In this document: positions 42,441 to 51,067 of the stretch, piece after piece
Layout: the number at the start of each line of letters is the position of its first letter
How positions within the stretch are numbered: position 1 is the first letter of the stretch
NCBI RefSeq assembly: GCF_902168135.1
Contig: NZ_CABHOL010000056.1
Coordinates: 1-64,000, forward strand
Origin: an uncultured Fluviicola sp.
GTDB taxonomy: Bacteria; Bacteroidota; Bacteroidia; Flavobacteriales_D; Crocinitomicaceae
DNA: 64,000 bases
Reading direction: 5' to 3'
Notes under the pieces: generated by a model
What the model was told of the DNA's origin: nothing
The model's database searches: none
The model's input: the letters and a program-made list of their open reading frames with translations, nothing else
Position numbers and translations under genes: made by a program

Positions 42441-43775
42441 TTACACCAAGTTTATTGGGAAATCATCCAGTTTATCTTCCGTATAAATTCGGAGTATTTT
42501 CACAAGTAGTGCAGCGTTATCGACCAATGAAATTTTGTTGTACTTGAAAATCTCACTACTACCCAATCCTTTGAAATCAGATTCTACTGCTGAATTGGTG
42601 TGTCCAGTTATCTTACTTAACACCGTAATCGGAATGTAACTCATCAAATTGGTAACAAATGACCTACGCCCGATATGTGAACTAATCAGTTGAAACAGCT
42701 TTTTGGTTGTTAGTTCTTTCTTACCAAAAGAGTTCGTATGAGAGAGGGTGATTTCTTCCTTTAATCCAACACTTTCAGCAATATTCCGTGCGAGTGTGTT
42801 GAACTTTTGCATTGCCATGGGTTCTGCGATTCCTCCGTTTGCATCAAATGCTTCCTGCAATGGTTTTAAAATTGGTACAACGATTTCTGTATCGGTTTTC
42901 GTTGTCAAATAACGTGCGTAATGAAACGTTACGTTGTTTTTCGAGTATGTGTATTCGGGCTTGATCTTATGAACGTCGGAATATCTGCATCCAGTGAAAA
43001 GAAGTGTGAGTAAAATGAGTTTTGCGTTTGCTAATTCATCCGAGGTTGGTTGATAAGCGATAATCTTCTCAATCTGCGAAAATTCAAGATAAATTTTCTC
43101 TTCCGTAACCGAACGTAATTTGTCCGTGGTTCGCAGTTCTTTTGTGGGGTTGAACACATTCACTTTATACTTTCGAGCAATTCTGTTCAACACTGCTTTA
43201 AAAGCTTTGTAGTAATGAGTAACCGCATTGATTCGTGTACAGCGTTCACGGATCGTATTCATAAAACTCACATACAATTCCTCATTCAGATCACTACTGT
43301 ACAAATGCTTTCCGATTTTAGTTTCAAAATCAGCTATTCGATTCGCTAAAACTTGATAGCAGTTCTTAGTTCCTTGTTTGATTCCATTTTCTAACAGGAT
43401 TTCATTTTCAATGAAATCTACCAATCGAACTCGGGTTACGATTGCTTGTTCTTCTTTCTTCTTGATCTTAACGTCCAACTCTTGTTTGAAGCGTTCAGGG
43501 GTTACTGTTTCTGTTGTGATCAGATAATTGAAAATATCCGTTGCTTGCTTTTCAATTTGCAGAAGCGTTGCTCGTTTGGATTTATCTCTCGGAAGTTTTT
43601 CTAATTCATCCCAAGCAGATTTCGTAACTTTAACTCCTGTGTAATAACGCAGTGGTTTATACACATACGTTTGTTTCAACGCATCGAACTCTTTGTAACC
43701 GAAGTTCATTACAGCTAATACAGGAATTTCTCCTTGAACTCCCGTTTTTAGTATGAAATTGATCTTTAATTTCAT
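42441..43775 (-). CDS. tyrosine-type site-specific recombinase (integrase)
   Basis: About 444 aa from ATG 43775 (MKLKINFILKTG); a further in-frame ATG lies 27 bp upstream. The N-terminal arm-binding part and SAM-like core (~residues 95-200) precede the catalytic domain with LLFTGCRYSDV (first Arg), HIGRRSFVT (H-x-x-R) and KITGHTNSAVE (second His). Where most family members have the nucleophile Tyr, about nine residues after that His, this protein reads SDFKG; a Tyr occurs nine residues later in FKYNKIS. It lies at the right end of the island with a candidate att site just upstream. Confidence 0.9.
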   Translation of the reverse strand: MKLKINFILKTGVQGEIPVLAVMNFGYKEFDALKQTYVYKPLRYYTGVKVTKSAWDELEKLPRDKSKRATLLQIEKQATDIFNYLITTETVTPERFKQELDVKIKKKEEQAIVTRVRLVDFIENEILLENGIKQGTKNCYQVLANRIADFETKIGKHLYSSDLNEELYVSFMNTIRERCTRINAVTHYYKAFKAVLNRIARKYKVNVFNPTKELRTTDKLRSVTEEKIYLEFSQIEKIIAYQPTSDELANAKLILLTLLFTGCRYSDVHKIKPEYTYSKNNVTFHYARYLTTKTDTEIVVPILKPLQEAFDANGGIAEPMAMQKFNTLARNIAESVGLKEEITLSHTNSFGKKELTTKKLFQLISSHIGRRSFVTNLMSYIPITVLSKITGHTNSAVESDFKGLGSSEIFKYNKISLVDNAALLVKILRIYTEDKLDDFPINLV

Positions 43776-43827
43776 GGTGATTCTTTTAATTGGTTGATTC
43801 AAACATATAAGGAATAACCCGCAGTTT

Positions 43828-43846
43828 GGGTACTAAAAAGGGTAGG
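43828..43846 (+). other. candidate right attachment site
   Basis: GGGTACTAAAAAGGGTAGG lies 53 bp upstream of the integrase start and matches 12622-12640 (15 of the first 17 bases). Integrases of this kind usually have their attachment site next to their own gene. Confidence 0.45.
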
Positions 43847-43972
43847 AATATTGAGTTTCTGACCCCCAATTCCCCTAGAATCCTGCTAGTTCCTCTATGT
43901 ATAACGAATGCGCTGAATCCTTTATTGTGATTGGGATGCAGGGATTCTAAAGGATTTTAAAGATTTTGGTGA

Positions 43973-43986
43973 ATGTTCCTATGTGG
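43973..43986. repeat. third copy of ATGTTCCTATGTGG
   Basis: These 14 bases are identical to 12537-12550, in the right arm of the inverted repeat around the GxxExxY pseudogene. This copy lies just outside the right end of the island, 6 bp after the terC stop. Confidence 0.9.
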
Positions 43987-43992
43987 TTAACA

Positions 43993-44751
43993 TTATTTGT
44001 CTTTCTTAGCGCGGAAGATCACCAAAGGAACAATAAATATCGCCAGTGTCAGGCCGGAAACAAACAAGTCAAATTGCTCCGATTCGATCCATTTTGCAGA
44101 AGGCATGTAATGCACCAGTAAAGCCAAACACAATTTAATCCCCAGGATTCCGATCACCAGGAAAGCAGAATTTTCGAGGAACGGATATTTCTCCATCAAT
44201 ACCACGAAATACTTCGCTACATAACGCATCGCCAAAATCCCGATAAACACCCCGATGCAGATCAGGACCACATTATCCGAATAAGCAACTACCGCAAAAA
44301 TATTATCGATTGAAAAAACGATATCCATGAACTCAACCGCCAGTACAGTCGACCAGAAAATCCCGATTACCCCTACCGTTCCGCGATAAATAAAGCTTTT
44401 CTTGGTTTCCTGAACTTCAGATTCGATCTCTTCCTGTACACTTTTCGCTGCGAAATGCTTGATAGCCATATAGATCAGGTAAGCGCCTCCGATCGGTTTG
44501 AACCACCAGATGCTCAGGATTGATTCCACCAGTATCAATGCAAGTCCACGAAAAATATAAGCTCCCAGGATTCCGTATTTCAATGCTTTTGCCTGCTGCT
44601 CTTTGGGAAGGTCTTTCACCATCGTTGCCAGTACGGCAGCATTGTCGAATGACAGGATAATCTCCAACAGTAAAATTCCAAGTATCAGTAAAATAGCATT
44701 GAGAGGATTCTCTGTCATTAGTGCCGCAAATTCCTGGAATTGATTCATCAT
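43993..44751 (-). CDS. TerC-family integral membrane protein
   Basis: This 252-aa protein has about seven membrane helices and the TerC-family signature acidic residues in membranes: LEIILSFDNAAVLA near residue 30 and EFMDIVFSIDNIFAV near 130. TerC/Alx-type proteins transport Mn2+ or handle metal loading of secreted enzymes. Two adjacent ATGs (44751 and 44748) are possible starts. It lies just outside the island, so it is probably host backbone. No partner gene is adjacent; uvrB is divergent. Confidence 0.85.
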   Translation of the reverse strand: MMNQFQEFAALMTENPLNAILLILGILLLEIILSFDNAAVLATMVKDLPKEQQAKALKYGILGAYIFRGLALILVESILSIWWFKPIGGAYLIYMAIKHFAAKSVQEEIESEVQETKKSFIYRGTVGVIGIFWSTVLAVEFMDIVFSIDNIFAVVAYSDNVVLICIGVFIGILAMRYVAKYFVVLMEKYPFLENSAFLVIGILGIKLCLALLVHYMPSAKWIESEQFDLFVSGLTLAIFIVPLVIFRAKKDK

Positions 44752-44885
44752 AGGACTGTGTCTGTGTTTTTAATGAGCTGTAAAGATAAGCTATAATTCA
44801 AAAAGCAAAATGTCAAAAGTGAAATGAATCAAAAAACAAGTAGTATCAAGAAGAAAATTTCACAGCTTAAAAACTGATTTCATCA

Positions 44886-44916
44886 TTCGTAATTAGGAAT
44901 TAGGAATTCGTAATTA
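44886..44916. repeat. AATTCGTAATT dispersed repeat
   Basis: The text around CGTAATTAGGAATTAGGA and GGAATTCGTAATT, with direct copies of GAATTAG, recurs as GGAATTCGTAATT at the end of the alpha/beta hydrolase gene (51764-51776). It is one of several private short-repeat families in the intergenic spacers. Confidence 0.6.
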
Positions 44917-44918
44917 GC

Positions 44919-44926
44919 TATATTTG
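44919..44926 (+). promoter_or_regulatory. possible -7 promoter box of uvrB
   Basis: TATATTTG matches TAnnTTTG exactly but lies only 5 nt before the ATG. If it is used, transcription would start at or within a few bases of the start codon, giving a leaderless mRNA. No good -33 box is seen. Confidence 0.4.
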
Positions 44927-44931
44927 TTACT

Positions 44932-46956
44932 ATGGATTTCCAACTCACTTCTGAATTTAAACCGACAGGGGATCAGCCTGCTGCAATTAAACAATTAGTC
45001 AGCGGAATCCGCGACGGACATTTCGCTCAAACCCTGCTTGGTGTTACGGGAAGCGGTAAGACTTTTACAATGGCAAATGTCATTCAGCAGGTCGAAAAAC
45101 CAACATTAATCCTTTCACACAACAAAACACTGGCAGCTCAGCTTTACGGGGAATTCAAACAATTCTTCCCGAATAATGCCGTGGAATACTTCGTAAGTTA
45201 TTACGACTATTATCAGCCCGAAGCTTATTTGCCGGTAACGGATACCTACATCGAAAAAGATCTGCAAATCAATGACGAAATTGAGAAACTGCGTCTTTCA
45301 GCTACTTCAGCCCTGCTTTCAGGACGCAGAGATGTGATCGTAATCGCTTCCGTGAGCTGTATTTACGGTATCGGGAACCCGAATGAATTTGCGAACTCCA
45401 TTATCCCGATACGCATCGGGCAGTCGTTCCCAAGAAATAAGTTCCTGCTGAGATTGGTCGAAAATTTATATTCAAGGACAGAAGCCGAATTCAAACGCGG
45501 GACTTTCCGTGTAAAAGGAGATACGGTCGATATTCACCTTGCCTATGCGGATTATGCATTGCGTGTGGAATTTTGGGGAGACGAAATTGAACGCATACGG
45601 ACCATTGATCCGGAGAATAATTCCGAGATTGAAGTTTTTTCCGAAATCAACATTTATCCGGCAAACATTTTCGTTTCCAGTCCGGAAACCACCAGAAGAG
45701 CAATTGATCAAATCGGTGAAGATATGGTCATCCAGGTTGAGAACTTCAAACGTGAAGGAAAACTGCTCGAAGCAAAACGCCTCGAAGAACGCACTTCCTA
45801 CGACATGGAAATGATGCGCGAATTGGGCTATTGCTCCGGAATTGAGAACTATTCCCGCTATTTCGATCAGCGCGCTCCGGGAACACGCCCTTTCTGTTTA
45901 CTGGACTATTTCCCGGATGATTATTTGATGATCGTAGACGAAAGCCACGTGACTATGCCTCAGATACGCGCCATGTACGGCGGTGACCGCGCACGAAAGA
46001 TCAATCTCGTGGATTACGGTTTCCGGATCCAGGCAGCGATGGACAACCGTCCTTTGATGTTTGATGAATTCCAGTCACTGATAAATCAGATTGTTTATGT
46101 TTCCGCTACTCCGGCTGATTTTGAGCTGGAACAATCCGAAGGGGTCGTAGTAGAACAATTGATACGCCCGACCGGATTATTGGACCCTGTAATCGAAGTA
46201 CGTCCGAGCCTGAACCAGATTGATGATTTGATCGAAGAAATGCAGTTACGCATCGAAAAAGACGAACGTACATTGGTTACTACTCTGACCAAACGCATGG
46301 CGGAAGAATTGCAGAAATACCTGGATAAACTGGGCATTGCCTGCCGCTACATCCATTCGGATATTGACACCATTGAACGCGTGGAAATCCTGCGTCAGCT
46401 GCGTTTGGGGGAATTTGATGTTCTGATCGGGGTAAACCTGCTTCGCGAAGGACTCGATTTACCGGAAGTAAGTTTGGTCGCTATCATTGATGCCGACAAG
46501 GAAGGATTTTTGAGAAATGAGCGCTCACTGGTCCAAACAGTCGGTCGTGCCGCAAGGAATGTAAATGGGCGTGTTATCATGTATGCGGACAAAATGACCG
46601 ATTCGATGCAGCGCACCATTAGCGAAACAGAGCGCAGAAGAGCTATGCAGATAGCTTACAACGAAGCGAACGGCATTGTCCCGACAGCATTGAACAAATC
46701 CAAGGAAGTGATCCTGAAATCAACAAAAGTAGCAGACGGAGATCCGGAAACGCGTTCACAAAAAGCATACTATGCTCCGGAAGAATCCGGCTCAATGGCT
46801 GCAGAACCGGCGATGAATTACTCCGATCCGGAAGATTTGGAAAAAGCGATCGTTGCGAAACGCAAACAAATGGAAAAAGCCGCAAAAGACCTCGACTTTA
46901 TCGAGGCAGCACGTCTGCGCGATGAATTATTTGAATTACAGGCTAAGAAAAAGTAA
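44932..46956 (+). CDS. uvrB: excinuclease ABC subunit B
   Basis: This 674-aa protein is a full-length UvrB: N-terminal FKPTGDQPAAI, Walker A GVTGSGKT near residue 40, the beta-hairpin YYDYYQPEAYLP, the DEAD-like VDESHVTMPQIRAMYGGD, SATPADFELE, and motifs V-VI (LLREGLDLPEVSLVAI, QTVGRAARN). The C-terminal UVR motif, KQMEKAAKDLDFIEAARLRD, binds UvrC. It verifies DNA damage delivered by UvrA in nucleotide excision repair. The start is fixed by family alignment. It is divergent from terC. Confidence 0.97.
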   Translation: MDFQLTSEFKPTGDQPAAIKQLVSGIRDGHFAQTLLGVTGSGKTFTMANVIQQVEKPTLILSHNKTLAAQLYGEFKQFFPNNAVEYFVSYYDYYQPEAYLPVTDTYIEKDLQINDEIEKLRLSATSALLSGRRDVIVIASVSCIYGIGNPNEFANSIIPIRIGQSFPRNKFLLRLVENLYSRTEAEFKRGTFRVKGDTVDIHLAYADYALRVEFWGDEIERIRTIDPENNSEIEVFSEINIYPANIFVSSPETTRRAIDQIGEDMVIQVENFKREGKLLEAKRLEERTSYDMEMMRELGYCSGIENYSRYFDQRAPGTRPFCLLDYFPDDYLMIVDESHVTMPQIRAMYGGDRARKINLVDYGFRIQAAMDNRPLMFDEFQSLINQIVYVSATPADFELEQSEGVVVEQLIRPTGLLDPVIEVRPSLNQIDDLIEEMQLRIEKDERTLVTTLTKRMAEELQKYLDKLGIACRYIHSDIDTIERVEILRQLRLGEFDVLIGVNLLREGLDLPEVSLVAIIDADKEGFLRNERSLVQTVGRAARNVNGRVIMYADKMTDSMQRTISETERRRAMQIAYNEANGIVPTALNKSKEVILKSTKVADGDPETRSQKAYYAPEESGSMAAEPAMNYSDPEDLEKAIVAKRKQMEKAAKDLDFIEAARLRDELFELQAKKK

Positions 46957-46962
46957 CTACAT

Positions 46963-47062
46963 TTATCAAAAGACTTAAAGACTTTGAGAGTCAAGACATC
47001 AGATTGTAAAGCTTATCCAAGTCTTGCCTCTTAAAATCCTGACTCTTTTAGTCTTTCAAAAT
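46963..47062. repeat. inverted-repeat spacer (AAGACTTTGAG family)
   Basis: AAAGACTTTGAGAGTCAAGAC on the left and GTCTTG...TGACTCTTTTAGTCTTT on the right form imperfect paired arms over ~95 bp between uvrB and the next gene. Related text, AAGACTTTGAG, occurs at 63153-63163. Confidence 0.5.
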
Positions 47063-47074
47063 AAAATCTAAAAC

Positions 47075-47455
47075 ATGAAAAAAGTTTTTCTCTTTGTTAC
47101 CACCTGCCTCTTGCTAATTGCCTGCAACAAACCGCTGTTGAAATACAATTCTGATTTTGAAGGGACCTGGTACAGCGAACCTCAGTACAACCCGGATTTA
47201 GGCGTTTTTGTAAGTGATGAGTTGGTTTTTTCCGGAAAGGAAGGCAGCTACCAGGTTGATTGCAAAGACACCTGCGCGACCAACTTATGTGATTGCACGG
47301 CAAAAATCACCGGAACCGCGGAAATCAATAAACAGCACACGATCATCCGGTTGAACTCCCAAACCAAAAGAACATTCCAGCTGGACGCAGAACCTTACGA
47401 ACAAGGTGGTTTTTGGTTTATGGAAGTGGATGGCAAGACCTATAAAAAACAGTAA
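47075..47455 (+). CDS. hypothetical lipoprotein (126 aa)
   Basis: The signal peptide ends in a lipobox LLIAC near residue 17. The mature part has a lipocalin-like pattern (FEGTWYSEPQYNP, WFMEVDGKTYKKQ) and a cysteine cluster, CKDTCATNLCDC, that may form disulphides. The function is unknown. Right after the stop, TCGCGA-TGCG-TCGCGA (47458-47473) is a short perfect inverted repeat. Confidence 0.75.
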   Translation: MKKVFLFVTTCLLLIACNKPLLKYNSDFEGTWYSEPQYNPDLGVFVSDELVFSGKEGSYQVDCKDTCATNLCDCTAKITGTAEINKQHTIIRLNSQTKRTFQLDAEPYEQGGFWFMEVDGKTYKKQ

Positions 47456-47554
47456 GCTCGCGATGCGTCGCGAACGTACTGTTTTATCCAAGCATTTTTC
47501 GGCGAATCGTACCTGCCCTATTCATTCAATTCGTAATTTCGCAAACAAAAAACT

Positions 47555-47866
47555 ATGAACTTCAAGTCTGCTTTGGGTGCGCTTCGCATCGTCGGGATAT
47601 TGGAAGGAATCTCCTTTCTTTCGTTTTTGGTAACCATGCCTTTGAAATATTGGATGGATATCACAGCTCCGAATAAAATTGTCGGAATGGCACACGGTGT
47701 TCTATTCATTGCGTACGTGTTTTTGGTATTTTGGGCGTCAACAGAAACAAAGTGGAATATGAAGACCAAATTTTGGGCATATGCCGCTTCTCTATTGCCT
47801 TTCGGGACCTTTGTTGCAGACGCTAAAATTTTCAAACCGACACAGGAATCCCTGAAATCCATCTGA
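47555..47866 (+). CDS. DUF3817 membrane protein
   Basis: This 103-aa protein has three hydrophobic segments (SALGALRIVGILEGISFL, GMAHGVLFIAYVFLVF, FWAYAASLLPFGTFVAD), the layout of the small DUF3817 inner-membrane family. Conserved Glu in the first segment and His in the second are family-like. The family has no firm function. It lies 22 bp upstream of comB but with a possible comB promoter (TACCTTCG at 47872-47879) inside the gap. Confidence 0.85.
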   Translation: MNFKSALGALRIVGILEGISFLSFLVTMPLKYWMDITAPNKIVGMAHGVLFIAYVFLVFWASTETKWNMKTKFWAYAASLLPFGTFVADAKIFKPTQESLKSI

Positions 47867-47888
47867 TTTTAGTACCTTCGCACTTAAT

Positions 47889-48617
47889 ATGGATACAAGA
47901 AAACTGATCGAAGTTTGCTATACTCCCGGTGAGTACGCATATTTTAAAGATGAATTTGAAATCGTGGTGGTGATTGACGTGTTGCGTGCAACATCTGCAA
48001 TCTGCGCGGCATTCGACAATGGAATTGCATCCATTATCCCTGTTCCTACGGTAGAAGAAGCCTGGGAATACAAACAAAAAGGATTCCTCGCCGGTGCCGA
48101 ACGCAAAGGTCAGATCGTAGAAGGTTTTGACTTCGGAAATTCACCTTTTTCTTATATGAAGGAAGAATTCAAAGGCCAGGAAGTTGTGTTAACAACAACC
48201 AACGGGACCAAATCACTTGATGTTGCCAAAGATGCGGAGATTGTAGTAGTTGGCTCTTTCCTGAATTTGAAACACCTGAATGAATGGCTGGAAAAGCAGG
48301 ATAAAAATATTCTGTGTTTATGTTCCGGCTGGCAGGACAAATTTAACCTGGAGGATACCATTTGTGCGGGTGCAATCTGCGACCACCTCATTAATACCGG
48401 GAATTTTACTTCCGTGGAAGATTCATCCATCGCTGCAAAATACCTATATCTTTCAGCAAAAGACAATTATCTCGGATTTTTAAAGTCCAGTTCGCACAGA
48501 AGACGATTAAAAAACTTAAATTTGAATGAAGACATCAAGTATTGTTTGACACCAAATCAAACAAACGTGATTCCAATTTTAAGGAATGGTAAACTCGTCA
48601 ACATTTCGGAGAACTAG
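47889..48617 (+). CDS. comB: 2-phosphosulfolactate phosphatase
   Basis: This 242-aa protein matches ComB: VVVIDVLRATSAICAAFDNG near residues 27-46, GNSPFSYM, and VVLTTTNGTKSL near 98-109. In archaea ComB releases phosphate from phosphosulfolactate in coenzyme M synthesis. In bacteria of this group its role is unclear; sulfonate or sulfonolipid metabolism is possible but unproven. The stop overlaps the next gene by 32 nt, so the two are co-transcribed. Confidence 0.9.
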   Translation: MDTRKLIEVCYTPGEYAYFKDEFEIVVVIDVLRATSAICAAFDNGIASIIPVPTVEEAWEYKQKGFLAGAERKGQIVEGFDFGNSPFSYMKEEFKGQEVVLTTTNGTKSLDVAKDAEIVVVGSFLNLKHLNEWLEKQDKNILCLCSGWQDKFNLEDTICAGAICDHLINTGNFTSVEDSSIAAKYLYLSAKDNYLGFLKSSSHRRRLKNLNLNEDIKYCLTPNQTNVIPILRNGKLVNISEN

Positions 48618-49617
48618 CACTACTTTACTACTGAGCCTGTTTTTAACCGGCTTCGGGAACGCAGCTCCACTGCCTATTTATCAGAAGCCGAATCCTGCAT
48701 TGTGGGGATTTTTCGGTCACAAACGTATTAACCGGGTAGCAACCTTTACGCTTCCGCCTGAAATGTTCGGCTTTTTCAAGGAAAACATTGAGTTCATTAC
48801 AGAACATGCCGTAGATCCTGACAAACGTCGTTATGGAGTGGATGGAGAAGCTCAGCGGCATTACATCGATATCGATCATTATGCGGTCAATGGCCAAAAT
48901 CCTTTTGAAGTAGTGCCGAAACGCTGGAAGGATGCCGTTGCCAAATTCACCGAAGACACCCTTCAGGCTTACGGAATTGTTCCATGGCACATTTTGGTGA
49001 TGAAAAACCGGCTTCAGAAAGCTTTCGAATCGAAGAATATCGATCTGATCCTGAAAAACGCAACGGAGATCGGTCACTACATCGGGGATGCGCATGTACC
49101 TTTACACACCACAGAAAACTATAACGGACAATTAACCGGGCAGCGCGGTATTCACGGTTTGTGGGAAAGCCGTATCGTTGAATTGAACGCGGAAGAATAC
49201 GATTACTTCGTAGGGAAAGGAAAGTACATTCCGGACGTACTGGAATTTGCATGGGATGCCGTGAAAGCTTCCAATGCAGCCGTAGACTCGGTATTGAGGA
49301 TGGAAAAAGAACTGACAGCAGAGTTTCCCAGCGACCAGAAATACACTTATGAAACACGTGGAAATGTGGTGATCCAAACGTATTCCAAAGCTTTCTGCGA
49401 CGAGTATCAAAAACGCATGGACGGTATGGTAGAACGGCGTATGCGACAGGCAATCATTGCTGTAGGCTCCATCTGGTATACAGCTTGGGTAGATGCCGGT
49501 CAGCCCGATTTATCAAAATTAACGAACAAGCCTCCTTCCGCAGAATTACTGAAAGAATTGGAAGAACTGGACAATTTATACCAGCATTCGGATCATAAAG
49601 GAACCATTTGTGATTGA
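48586..49617 (+). CDS. zinc-dependent phospholipase C/S1-P1 nuclease-like protein
   Basis: This 343-aa protein has a signal peptide (to about GFGNA), then the zinc-enzyme pattern: WGFFGHKRINR, the HYIDIDHY segment, IGHYIGDAHVPLHTTENY near residue 165 and GLWESRI. These His, Asp and Trp residues form the tri-zinc site of the phospholipase C/S1-P1 nuclease superfamily. It would hydrolyse phosphodiester or phospholipid bonds in the periplasm or outside. The start codon lies inside comB. Confidence 0.85.
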   Translation: MVNSSTFRRTSTTLLLSLFLTGFGNAAPLPIYQKPNPALWGFFGHKRINRVATFTLPPEMFGFFKENIEFITEHAVDPDKRRYGVDGEAQRHYIDIDHYAVNGQNPFEVVPKRWKDAVAKFTEDTLQAYGIVPWHILVMKNRLQKAFESKNIDLILKNATEIGHYIGDAHVPLHTTENYNGQLTGQRGIHGLWESRIVELNAEEYDYFVGKGKYIPDVLEFAWDAVKASNAAVDSVLRMEKELTAEFPSDQKYTYETRGNVVIQTYSKAFCDEYQKRMDGMVERRMRQAIIAVGSIWYTAWVDAGQPDLSKLTNKPPSAELLKELEELDNLYQHSDHKGTICD

Positions 49618-49720
49618 TCCCGGCCATTCTAGCAGGTAGGAAATCTGTAATTATTTACGCGAAAAACGCATCTTGATTTCCCTGAATAATAGTACCTTTA
49701 TTCACTATATAGTAAACATT

Positions 49721-50227
49721 ATGACAGTAGACACAAACATGGTGGTTTCCTTGAGTTACAAGTTAACCAATCACAAAACAGGTGAACTTATTGAGGAAAC
49801 ATCGGAAAGTCAGCCAATGGAATTTTTGTACGGAGTTGAGCGCATCATCCCGACATTCGAAGTAAACATCCATGGATTGAAACCTGGTGATACTTTTGAG
49901 TTTGATATTCCATCAGCAGAGGCTTACGGTGAAAAGAACGACGACCATGTTGCGCTTATTCCTATCTCCGTATTTTTCGACGAATCCGGAAAGATCGATG
50001 AAACACAGATCAAAGTCGGTGCGGTACTTCCAATGACAGACAACGAAGGAAACCATTTGAGAGGAACGATCCTTGAAATTACGGATGAAACAGTTACCAT
50101 GGACTTCAATCACCCGCTTGCAGGGACAGATTTGTTTTTCTCAGGCACGATTTTAACAGTAAGAGCTGCAACCAAGGAAGAATTGGACCACGGGCATTCT
50201 CACGGAGCACATGGACATCATCATTAA
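49721..50227 (+). CDS. FKBP-type peptidyl-prolyl isomerase (SlyD-like)
   Basis: About 168 aa from ATG 49721 (MTVDTNMVVSLSYKL); the longer frame upstream is not SlyD-like. The FKBP domain is split by an IF (insert-in-flap) domain in the SlyD manner: FLYGVERIIPTFEVNIHGLKPGD, AEAYGEKND, then MDFNHPLAGTDLFFSGTI. The C-terminus is His-rich (HGHSHGAHGHHH), which in SlyD binds nickel. It is a folding catalyst and chaperone, with a possible metal-storage role. Confidence 0.9.
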   Translation: MTVDTNMVVSLSYKLTNHKTGELIEETSESQPMEFLYGVERIIPTFEVNIHGLKPGDTFEFDIPSAEAYGEKNDDHVALIPISVFFDESGKIDETQIKVGAVLPMTDNEGNHLRGTILEITDETVTMDFNHPLAGTDLFFSGTILTVRAATKEELDHGHSHGAHGHHH

Positions 50228-50250
50228 ACAATAGTTAAAAGAGTTCAAGG

Positions 50251-50301
50251 GTTCAAAGAGTTTAAACTTTGAACTTTTGAACCTTTTGAACCTTTTGAAC
50301 C
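50251..50301. repeat. GTTCAAAG palindrome plus 9-bp tandem TTTTGAACC x3
   Basis: GTTCAAAG (50251) pairs with CTTTGAAC (50267), and TTTTGAACC is then repeated three times (50275-50301). GTTCAAA-AAGTTTAAA-type text also precedes the 8-bp array at 6061, so the two spacers share a family. Confidence 0.8.
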
Positions 50302-50314
50302 TTTTTAAATTATC

Positions 50315-51001
50315 ATGAAAAACACCTTGATCATTGCTTTGTTCCTGGCACTTGGAATGACTTCTTTGAAAGCACAAAACAGCATGTTTGATCTCGGCCT
50401 GGAAGGCGGACCGAACCTGAGTACCGTATTTGTAAAAAGCACCCTATATGATTTTGATACCGACCAAGCAGTTTATTGGTCAGGCGGAGCCATTTTTCAA
50501 TACAATTTCAAAAATTTTCTTTCTATCAAAACCGGATTTTCTTACCAGCGAAAAGGATTTCAACTCAACAATATTCTTTTCGTGGATAATTCAGGCAATA
50601 CGGTAGCTGGAAAAGGAAAATCCAATACACGCATGGATTACCTCACCTTTCCTGTTTTAGTAAAGGCCAGTTTCGGAAAAAAAGTACAGTTCTTTGTCAA
50701 TGCAGGGCCCTATGCAGGATATCTTTTGCAAAAAACAGACCGAACTAAAATAAACGGCACATCAAACACTTATACGGATGATATGAACAGTAATGGTATA
50801 AATCGTTGGGATTTTGGGATTGCGGGAGGAGTCGGTATTGCCGTTCCTATTCGAACTTTTTGGGTCATTACGGTTGAAGCACGAAATTACTCCGGGGTAT
50901 TAGATATCGCAACGAGCAGCAAAACCCAATGGCGCACCAACACCACCGATTTGCGTGTGGGAGTTGCTTACAAACTAGGGTTTTATAAGGACGAAGAATA
51001 A
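50315..51001 (+). CDS. outer-membrane beta-barrel (porin family) protein
   Basis: This 228-aa protein has a signal peptide ending near LKAQ and a series of amphipathic strands (FDLGLEGGPNLSTVF, FLSIKTGFSYQRKGF, MDYLTFPVLVKASFG, GGVGIAVPIRTFWVITVEARNY) of the PorT/OMP_b-brl_2 type small barrels common in Bacteroidota. It has no assigned cargo. The gene is preceded by a hairpin and tandem-repeat spacer. Confidence 0.8.
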   Translation: MKNTLIIALFLALGMTSLKAQNSMFDLGLEGGPNLSTVFVKSTLYDFDTDQAVYWSGGAIFQYNFKNFLSIKTGFSYQRKGFQLNNILFVDNSGNTVAGKGKSNTRMDYLTFPVLVKASFGKKVQFFVNAGPYAGYLLQKTDRTKINGTSNTYTDDMNSNGINRWDFGIAGGVGIAVPIRTFWVITVEARNYSGVLDIATSSKTQWRTNTTDLRVGVAYKLGFYKDEE

Positions 51002-51067
51002 AAAAACCGAACACCTGAATCACTTTGAATTACATAAGAAACTAAACATTTTGCGTAACTTTTCGGG

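Larger units (their letters stand above)
12622..43846. mobile_element. putative integrative metal-resistance genomic island
   Basis: About 31 kb of cargo lies between host-type genes. The right end carries a tyrosine recombinase and an excisionase-like gene. Imperfect direct repeats GGGTACGAATAAGGGTA (12622) and GGGTACTAAAAAGGGTA (43828) match at 15 of 17 positions, and the right one lies just upstream of the integrase start, as attP sites usually do. Cargo is almost entirely metal handling. I see no relaxase, coupling protein or tra genes, so it would need help to transfer. Exact ends are inferred. Confidence 0.6.
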
